DNA from: Azospirillaceae bacterium
GTDB taxonomy: Bacteria; Pseudomonadota; Alphaproteobacteria; Azospirillales; Azospirillaceae
DNA: 64,000 bases
Reading direction: 5' to 3'
Assembly: GCA_028283825.1 (NCBI GenBank)
Contig: JAPWJW010000001.1
Location: 496,001 to 560,000 of the forward strand
Positions within the stretch are counted from its first letter, which is position 1, and every line of letters starts with the position of its first letter. Position numbers and translations under genes: made by a program. Below, piece after piece: positions 58,438 through 64,000 of the stretch. The notes below the pieces were generated by a model. It had not been told where the DNA came from, made no database searches, and worked only from the letters and a program-made list of their open reading frames with translations.

Positions 58438-59955
58438 ATGAAACGACACCATCGCGCGGTCTTGGCGGTGGCGGCACTGGCGCTGCTCGGCGCCTGCGCC
58501 ACCAACGCGCACTCCGACACGGCTGAGAAGTCCGACAGGGCCAAGCCGGTCTATGCCGGGCTGGAACCGGCCGACGACACCAACCCCTTCCCCAGCACCT
58601 ACCATCCGCTGCCGTCGGTGACGACGGCGCTGGTGGGCGCCACGGTCTTCACCGGCACGGGTGCCCGCATCGACGGCGGCACCGTGGTGCTGGTCGACGG
58701 CAAGGTCGCGGCGGTGGGCAAGGATATTCCCCTGCCGTCCGGCGCCCGGGTGATCGACGCGCGCGGCAAGTACATCACACCAGGCATCATCGATTCGCAC
58801 AGCCATCTGGGTGTCTATGCCACCCCGGCCGTCTGGGCCAATTCCGACGGCAATGAGATGACCGACCCCAACACCGCGCAGGTGTGGGCCGAGCACTCCG
58901 TCTGGCCGCAGGACCCCGGTTTCATCCGGGCGCTGGAGGGCGGCATCACCACGCTGGAGATCCTGCCGGGCTCCGCCAACCTGTTCGGCGGCCGATCGGT
59001 CATCCTGAAGAACGTTCCCGGCCGCACGGTGCAGGACAAGAAGTTCCCCGGCGCGCCCTATGGGCTGAAGATGGCGTGCGGCGAGAATCCCAAGCGCGTC
59101 TACGGCAGCAAGGGGCGCACCCCCGCCACGCGCATGGGTAATGTCTTCGGCTACCGCAAGGCGTGGATCGAGGCGCAGGAATATCGCCGTAAATGGGACG
59201 ATTATCGCCGTAAATTAGCCGATTATAAGAACGGAAAGGGCGACAAGGCGCCCGACGCGCCCAAGCGCGACCTGCAGCTGGACACCCTGGCCGGCGTGCT
59301 GGACGGCAGCATCCTGGTGCAGAACCATTGCTACCGCGCCGATGAGATGGCGCAGATGATCGACATCTCGCACGAGTTCGGCTTCCACGTCGCCATGTTC
59401 CACCATGGGTCGGAGGCCTACAAGATCGCCGACCTCCTGAAGAAGGAGGACATCTGTGTCGCGACCTGGGGCGAATGGTGGGGCTTCAAGATGGAAGCCT
59501 ATGACGGCATTGAGGAAAACGCAGCATTGCTGCAAAAGGCCGGCGTCTGCACCGTCATCCATTCCGATGATGAGACCCTGACCCAGCACCTGGTGCAGGA
59601 GGCCACCATCGCGCTGGCCGCCGGCCGTCGTATGGGTATCCAGATCGATGAGGCCGAGGCCATCAAGTGGGTCACGGCCAATCCGGCCAAGGCCATCGGC
59701 GTGCTGGACAAGACCGGCACGCTGGAGCCCGGCAAGATGGGCGACGTCGTGCTGTGGAGCGCTGATCCCTTCAGCGTCTACGCCACCGCCGACCAGGTGT
59801 TCATCGACGGCGCGCTGATCTATGACCGCCACGATCCGGCCGTTCAGCCCAAGTCGGATTTCGAGCTGGGCCAGACCGGCCCCGCCCATCCGGGCCCCGT
59901 CGGCCCCGGCCCCGGGCGTCCCGTCTTGACCTCCAGCACGGAGCAGCCGCAATGA
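58438..59955 (+). CDS. Secreted lipoprotein amidohydrolase
   Basis: 505 residues. Signal peptide with lipobox LLGAC (Cys20). The amidohydrolase start VTTALVGATVFTGTGARIDGGTVVLVDGKVAAVG and GKYITPGIIDSHSHLG give the metal ligands His121 and His123. Further His residues are in QNHCYRADEM, MFHHG and IHSDDE. The C-terminal beta-sandwich has GTLEPGKMGDVVLWSADPF. A periplasmic metal-dependent hydrolase of the imidazolonepropionase/dipeptidase-like branch; substrate unknown. It overlaps the second amidohydrolase by four bases. Confidence 0.92.
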   Translation: MKRHHRAVLAVAALALLGACATNAHSDTAEKSDRAKPVYAGLEPADDTNPFPSTYHPLPSVTTALVGATVFTGTGARIDGGTVVLVDGKVAAVGKDIPLPSGARVIDARGKYITPGIIDSHSHLGVYATPAVWANSDGNEMTDPNTAQVWAEHSVWPQDPGFIRALEGGITTLEILPGSANLFGGRSVILKNVPGRTVQDKKFPGAPYGLKMACGENPKRVYGSKGRTPATRMGNVFGYRKAWIEAQEYRRKWDDYRRKLADYKNGKGDKAPDAPKRDLQLDTLAGVLDGSILVQNHCYRADEMAQMIDISHEFGFHVAMFHHGSEAYKIADLLKKEDICVATWGEWWGFKMEAYDGIEENAALLQKAGVCTVIHSDDETLTQHLVQEATIALAAGRRMGIQIDEAEAIKWVTANPAKAIGVLDKTGTLEPGKMGDVVLWSADPFSVYATADQVFIDGALIYDRHDPAVQPKSDFELGQTGPAHPGPVGPGPGRPVLTSSTEQPQ

Positions 59956-61253
59956 GCCGCCTCACCCTTCTGGCCGCAGCATCCACCCTCGTGCTGCTGG
60001 CGGCGGGCGCCCATGCCGAGACGGTGGCCATCACCAACGCCCGCATCGAGACCATGGGGCCGGCGGGCGAGATCGCGTCCGGCACCATCCTCATCCGCGA
60101 CGGTCGCATCCAGGCGGCGGGCGCCAGCGTCGCCATCCCGGCCGACGCCCGCCGGGTGGACGCCAAGGGCCACATCGTCACCCCCGGCCTGGTGGCCAGC
60201 GACACCAGCCTGGCCGCCGGCGAGGTGGAGGGCGAGGCGTCCAGCGATGATTTCGCTGGCGCCACCAGCGACCTCTCGGCCTCTTTCGACGTGTCCTTGG
60301 GCATCAACCCCGCCTCCATGCTGATCCCGGTGGCCCGCGTCGGCGGCGTCACCCGCGCCCTGGTCACGCCGGAGCTGTCCGGCCATGGCGACAAGAAGGG
60401 CGAGAAACTGTTCGCCGGCCAGGCGGCGGTTGTCGACATGTCGGGCGGCACCGACAGCATCACCCGGCGCCAGGTGGCGATGGTGGTGGACATGGGGTCG
60501 GACGCCATGTCCCACCTGGGCGGCAGCCACGCCAGCGTCCTGCAACTGCTGCAATCCAACCTGGAGGAGGCGGCCAGCTACGCCGCCAACAAGAACGGTT
60601 TCGAACGCGGCGCCCATCGCCCCTATCGCCAGAGCAAGGAAGATCTTGAGGCGCTGTACCCGGTGGTCCAGGGCCGGATGCCCCTGCTGGTGGGCGTGCA
60701 CCGCGTGGCCGATATCCGCCGCGTCCTGGAATTGGGAAAGCGCCTGAAGCTGAAACTCATCCTCGACGGGGTGGAGGAAGGCTGGATGATGGCGGGTGAG
60801 ATCGCGGCGTCCGGCGTGCCGGTGGTGGTCGATCCCCTGGCCAACCTGCCGCAAAGCTTTGAGACGCTGAACGCCCGCCTGGAAAACGCCGCCATCCTGC
60901 AGGCCGCCGGTGCCACCGTGGTGATCAAGGGCCCCTACGTCGGCCACTATGCCCGCCAGGTGCGCTACAACGCCGGCAACGCGGTGGCCCACGGCATGCC
61001 GTGGGGGGCGGCGCTGGCCGCCATCACCGCCACCCCGGCCAAGGTGTTCGGCGTCGGCGACCGCACCGGCACCATTGAGGCCGGCCGCGACGCCGACCTG
61101 GTGGTGTGGTCCGGCGACCCGCTGGAAATCCTGTCCGTCGCCGAGCACGTCTTCGTGCGCGGTGTGGAGGCACCGGTGACCAGCCGCGCCCAGGACCTGG
61201 CCCGGCGCTACAGCACGTTGGACCCCAACCAGCCGCCGGCCTACCGCGACTGA
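59952..61253 (+). CDS. Amidohydrolase-family protein lacking the HxH metal motif
   Basis: 433 residues with a signal peptide (LLAAASTLVLLAAGAHA). The fold markers are kept (IRDGRIQAAG, AKGHIVTPGL, GTIEAGRDADLVVWSGDPLEI), but the HxH site reads VASDTSLA (residues 81-88), with Asp and Ser in place of the two His. One downstream His (GVHRVAD) remains. It therefore may be inactive or use another metal site and perhaps forms a complex with the preceding enzyme, to which it is translationally coupled. Confidence 0.88.
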   Translation: MSRLTLLAAASTLVLLAAGAHAETVAITNARIETMGPAGEIASGTILIRDGRIQAAGASVAIPADARRVDAKGHIVTPGLVASDTSLAAGEVEGEASSDDFAGATSDLSASFDVSLGINPASMLIPVARVGGVTRALVTPELSGHGDKKGEKLFAGQAAVVDMSGGTDSITRRQVAMVVDMGSDAMSHLGGSHASVLQLLQSNLEEAASYAANKNGFERGAHRPYRQSKEDLEALYPVVQGRMPLLVGVHRVADIRRVLELGKRLKLKLILDGVEEGWMMAGEIAASGVPVVVDPLANLPQSFETLNARLENAAILQAAGATVVIKGPYVGHYARQVRYNAGNAVAHGMPWGAALAAITATPAKVFGVGDRTGTIEAGRDADLVVWSGDPLEILSVAEHVFVRGVEAPVTSRAQDLARRYSTLDPNQPPAYRD

Positions 61254-61272
61254 TCCGTTTGCCGTAAAGAGG

Positions 61273-61310
61273 GGGCGGGGCGTTCCAACCGGGGCGCCCC
61301 GCCCTTTTTT
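61273..61310 (+). terminator. Terminator after the amidohydrolase pair
   Basis: Perfect 10-bp arms GGGCGGGGCG / CGCCCCGCCC followed by six T residues. Confidence 0.94.
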
Positions 61311-61327
61311 CGGCCGGATCCCGCCTG

Positions 61328-61561
61328 ATGCCCGATTGGTACTACGACCTCACCGACGCGCTGTCCGGCTGGTACCACGGCCTGTCGGCTTGGACCGTGA
61401 TCGGCCTGATGGTGGCGGCCTACCTGCTGCTGACGGCGCGCAGCGCGCACAAGCAGGGCGAATTCGGTCAATTCATCCGCAGCCTGGGCCTGGCCGTGGC
61501 GCTGATCGCCGTGCTGCTGGGGTTCGTCAGCGCCTGGATCTGGGTGGACCGGCACTGGTAG
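61328..61561 (+). CDS. Small inner-membrane protein
   Basis: 77 residues with two hydrophobic helices (AWTVIGLMVAAYLLLTA and LGLAVALIAVLLGFVSAWIW) separated by a polar loop (RSAHKQGEFGQFIRS). Trp/Tyr-rich ends suggest interface anchoring. No family recognised. It follows the terminator of the amidohydrolases by 17 bp and is convergent with the toxin gene. Confidence 0.6.
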   Translation: MPDWYYDLTDALSGWYHGLSAWTVIGLMVAAYLLLTARSAHKQGEFGQFIRSLGLAVALIAVLLGFVSAWIWVDRHW

Positions 61562-61568
61562 GGACTGA

Positions 61569-61844
61569 TCAGCCCCTGTCCTGCGCACCATGCCAGATGC
61601 GCAAGATGACGACGGTGTCCTTCACCGTTTCATAGACGATCACATAGGGAGGGTGAATAACCAACTCCCGTGTCCCCGCTTCGCTACCGGGGCGCCCGCG
61701 GTTAGGGAACGTGATCAAGCTATTCGCTGCGGCCAATAGAGCCCGAAGTATACGGTCAGCCGCCGGCGGGTTGAAATCAGCAATGTAGGCGACGTGTTGT
61801 TCAACGTCGCGCACAGCATCGGCAGACCAACGAATCCGCTTCAA
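61569..61844 (-). CDS. ParE/RelE-family toxin
   Basis: 91 residues starting at a TTG (61844) whose bases overlap the antitoxin stop (TTGA), which explains the unusual start. It reads MKRIRWSADAVRDVEQHVAYIADFNPPAAD and ends VIHPPYVIVYETVKDTVVILRIWHGAQDRG, typical of ParE/RelE plasmid-stabilisation toxins (gyrase or ribosome-dependent RNA target). It is encoded directly after its antitoxin. The pair would stabilise this replicon. Confidence 0.92.
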   Translation of the reverse strand: MKRIRWSADAVRDVEQHVAYIADFNPPAADRILRALLAAANSLITFPNRGRPGSEAGTRELVIHPPYVIVYETVKDTVVILRIWHGAQDRG

Positions 61845-62023
61845 GACCGCCGTGGTGGCACTGGGGACGGTACCTTCTTCCCAGCCAGCAACTGCTCCAA
61901 CCATTCAACAACGACGTCATGGTCCACGACGTCACCGGCCGCAACAGATGCACGCGCTTCCTCAATGGCGCGACGCTTGGCGTCCTCGTCCACGATATCG
62001 AAGATGGATGCGGGCTTGCTCAT
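61841..62023 (-). CDS. Antitoxin of the ParE/RelE-type toxin
   Basis: 60 residues from ATG 62023: MSKPASIFDIVDEDAKRRAIEEARASVAAGDVVDHDVVVEWLEQLLAGKK, the acidic helical antitoxin usually found before ParE-type toxins, with the conserved AGxVVxHxxVxxWL pattern. The C-terminal tail (VPSPVPPRRS) is Pro-rich. It neutralises the toxin encoded next, to which it is coupled. Confidence 0.9.
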   Translation of the reverse strand: MSKPASIFDIVDEDAKRRAIEEARASVAAGDVVDHDVVVEWLEQLLAGKKVPSPVPPRRS

Positions 62024-62070
62024 GCGGGCAAGCTTATCATGGATGACGGTGCGGCGCCATTCACGGCCGC

Positions 62071-64000
62071 TCACACCCCGCCCTGGATCAGGTTCAGCAG
62101 GTCGGCGTCGGACAGGCGGCCGGCGGTGTCCGCATCCTCCAGCAGGGCGTCGGCCAGGTCGCGCTTGCGGCCGTGCAGGGCCAGGATGCCTTCCTCGATG
62201 GTGCCTTTGACGATCAGGCGATAGATGGTCACCGGCCGGCGCTGGCCGATGCGGTGGGCGCGGTCGGACGCCTGGTCCTCCACCGCCGGGTTCCACCACG
62301 GGTCCAGGTGGATGACATAGTCGGCCGCCGTCAGGTTCAGGCCCGTGCCGCCGGCTTTCAGGCTGATCAGGAACAGGTCGCCCTCCCCCGCCTGGAAGGC
62401 GGCCACCCGGCGTTGCCGCTCCACCGCCGGTGTGCCGCCGTCCAGGGTCTGGTAATGCACGCCGGCGGCGTCCAGGGCGGCGCGCACGCGGGACAGGTGG
62501 CCGACGAACTGGCTGAACACCAGGGCGCGGTGGCCGCCGTCGCGCAACTCATCCACCAGTTCCAGGAAGGCGTCCAGCTTGGCCGAGGGCAGGCCCAGAT
62601 CGGGTGACACCAGGTCGGGGTGGCAGCAGGCCTGCCGCAGGCGCGTGATCTCCGCCAGGATGTGCAGGCGCGACCGCTCGCCGGACATTCCCTCCAGCTT
62701 TTCCAGCGCCCGGCGGCGCAGGGCCTCGTAAAAGGCGCCTTCCTCCGCCCCCCGGTCGATCAGCAGGGTCTGTTCCGTGCGGGGCGGCAGCTCCGCCAGA
62801 ACGGCGGTCTTGGTCCGGCGCAGCAGGAAGGGCCGTACCAGCGCGCGCAGGGCCGCCCGTGCATGGGGGTTCTTGGCCACCTGTATGGGCGTGGCGAAGC
62901 GTTTGGTGAAGGCATCGCGGCTGCCCAGCAGGCCGGGGTTGATGAACTGGAACAGGCTCCACAGTTCATCCAGGTCGTTTTCCACCGGCGTGCCGGTCAT
63001 GGCCAGGCGGAAGGCCGCATTCAGCGACCGGGCGGCCTGGGCCCGGCGCGTATCGGCATTCTTGATGGCCTGCGCCTCGTCCAGCACGGCCATGGCCCAG
63101 GGCACGGCGGCCAGCGGTGCCTCCTCCCGCACCAGCAGGCCATAGCTGGTGACCAGCACATGGCCGGGGCCCAGGGCCTTCAGCGCGTCGGCGCGGCTGT
63201 CGGTTTCGGCCAAGGGAACGACTGTCAGGCCCGGCGCGAAGCGGGCCAATTCCAGTTGCCAGTTGCCACAGACCGACGTGGGCGCCACCACCAGGATGGG
63301 ACCGTCCACCGCCATGGCCGCCATGACGGATATCGCCTGCACCGTCTTGCCCAGCCCCATATCGTCGGCCAGCAGGGCGCCGGCCCCCCAGCGGGCCAGG
63401 CGGGACATCCAGGCGTAGCCTTGGACCTGATAGTCGCGCAACTCCGCCGTCAGGCCGTTGGGCAGGCGCGGTTCCCAGGCCTCCGCCTCATCCAGCTGGC
63501 GGACGAATTTCCGCCAGGACGCGTCCAGCGCGGCGCTGCCGGCGTCTTCCACCAGGTCGCGCAGGGCGGCACCAGCCGCGCGCGGCACCTTCGTGCCGCC
63601 CAGGCGATGCAAACGTTCCAGTTGCTGGCGGAAACGCTGGTCCAGGGCGATGAAACCGCCGTCGTCCAGGGCCAGGAAACGACCGTGCATGCCTTCCAGC
63701 CGCGCCAGCACGTCCTTCAGGTCCAAGACCAGTCCTTCATCCACGGTGACACTGCCGGACAGGGCGAACCAGCTCTCGCCGCTCTTGATCGACATCTTGA
63801 AGGCACCGGCGCTCACCTCACCCCGCAGCGCCAGCGATTCCCCCTCCGGCCATTCCAGGGTGGGCGGTTGGGGCAGGGTCCGCAATTCGGTCAGGAGTTC
63901 CAGGCAGGCGCCCAGGCTGTCCAACTCCCATTCGACCCAGTCCAGGCTGCTGTCGTCGTTGTCGCCGCCGTCGCCTCCCAGGCTGGGACAGGCATCGACC
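62071..64000 (-). CDS. SNF2/SWI-family helicase (N-terminus beyond window edge)
   Basis: At least 642 residues are visible and the frame is still open at 64000; a TTG at 63924 is not a real start. Helicase motifs: I LLADDMGLGKTVQAISV, II VLDEAQAIKN, III MTGTPVENDLDELWSLFQFINPGLLG, V FLISLKAGGTGLNLTAADYVIHLDPWWNPAVEDQASDRAHRIGQ. A DNA-translocating ATPase of the bacterial RapA-like/SNF2 group, with an N-terminal segment before the motor. It is on the minus strand, upstream of the toxin/antitoxin pair. Confidence 0.95.
   Translation of the reverse strand, partial: VDACPSLGGDGGDNDDSSLDWVEWELDSLGACLELLTELRTLPQPPTLEWPEGESLALRGEVSAGAFKMSIKSGESWFALSGSVTVDEGLVLDLKDVLARLEGMHGRFLALDDGGFIALDQRFRQQLERLHRLGGTKVPRAAGAALRDLVEDAGSAALDASWRKFVRQLDEAEAWEPRLPNGLTAELRDYQVQGYAWMSRLARWGAGALLADDMGLGKTVQAISVMAAMAVDGPILVVAPTSVCGNWQLELARFAPGLTVVPLAETDSRADALKALGPGHVLVTSYGLLVREEAPLAAVPWAMAVLDEAQAIKNADTRRAQAARSLNAAFRLAMTGTPVENDLDELWSLFQFINPGLLGSRDAFTKRFATPIQVAKNPHARAALRALVRPFLLRRTKTAVLAELPPRTEQTLLIDRGAEEGAFYEALRRRALEKLEGMSGERSRLHILAEITRLRQACCHPDLVSPDLGLPSAKLDAFLELVDELRDGGHRALVFSQFVGHLSRVRAALDAAGVHYQTLDGGTPAVERQRRVAAFQAGEGDLFLISLKAGGTGLNLTAADYVIHLDPWWNPAVEDQASDRAHRIGQRRPVTIYRLIVKGTIEEGILALHGRKRDLADALLEDADTAGRLSDADLLNLIQGGV

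Noticed and set aside
1-64000. tRNA, rRNA or riboswitch
   Set aside because: No cloverleaf, rRNA or known riboswitch signature was recognised by reading; a covariance-model scan would be needed to exclude weak candidates.

Overview
The window looks like part of a secondary replicon (chromid or megaplasmid) of a high-GC alphaproteobacterium, most likely a member of the Rhodospirillales/Azospirillaceae. This rests on GC-rich coding sequence, an RPA-type replication initiator with parAB, a cluster of GANTC (CcrM-type) sites at the origin, paired S46 peptidases, and several efflux and TPR/glycosylation genes. The taxonomic placement is inference; no rRNA or tRNA gene is present to test it.

Layout. 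1-5.9 kb (minus strand): a prolyl oligopeptidase cut by the left edge, and a NitT/TauT-type ABC importer with a duplicated permease and no binding protein. 6.6-14.4 kb: an mdtABC-like RND pump with a clean terminator. 14.5-17.7 kb: a FkbM-type methyltransferase and a divergent two-component pair. 17.7-22 kb: a nested palindromic element, an orphan antitoxin-like HTH protein, a NagX-like acyltransferase and an RND outer-membrane lipoprotein. 22.3-27.2 kb: an emrA-emrB-OMF-tetR efflux operon. 27.4-32.5 kb: two S46 dipeptidyl-peptidases of the DPP7 type flanking a small surface protein.

32.7-37.3 kb is the replication and partition module: rep is divergent from parA-parB, with about 1.1 kb between them. 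That gap holds 18-bp iterons (three at exact 21-bp spacing), about 15 GANTC sites in some 520 bp and an AT-rich stretch. Twin palindromes behind parB are candidate centromere sites. 37.3-41.2 kb carries an HTH protein, a cysteine-less CsoR-family repressor divergent from a 58-codon gene across a C6-A-G6 operator, and an ada / 2OG-Fe(II) oxygenase repair operon. 41.5-46.1 kb has a chemoreceptor coupled to a BMP-type binding protein, a 57-residue ORF and a second surface protein.

46.3-58.2 kb is mainly a glycosylation region: a GT4, a TPR/GT9-like protein, a TPR/O-GlcNAc-transferase-like protein, kdsD, pseI, an spsF-like nucleotidyltransferase and an ACP / alpha-beta hydrolase / ACP trio. It points to pseudaminic-acid-type sugar synthesis and protein (probably flagellin) glycosylation. 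Two broken genes lie in it: a Rieske dioxygenase alpha subunit with a one-base frameshift and a parD antitoxin with an in-frame TGA. 58.4-64 kb has a pair of secreted amidohydrolases (the second lacking its HxH metal site), a small membrane protein, an intact ParE-type toxin/antitoxin pair, and a SNF2 helicase cut by the right edge.

Two families of dispersed palindromic repeats occupy many intergenic gaps. One (core of about 100 bp plus a trailing hairpin) has ten copies here; the other (AGAGC-bounded palindromes) has a 144-bp copy with 15-bp terminal inverted repeats and a rearranged second copy.
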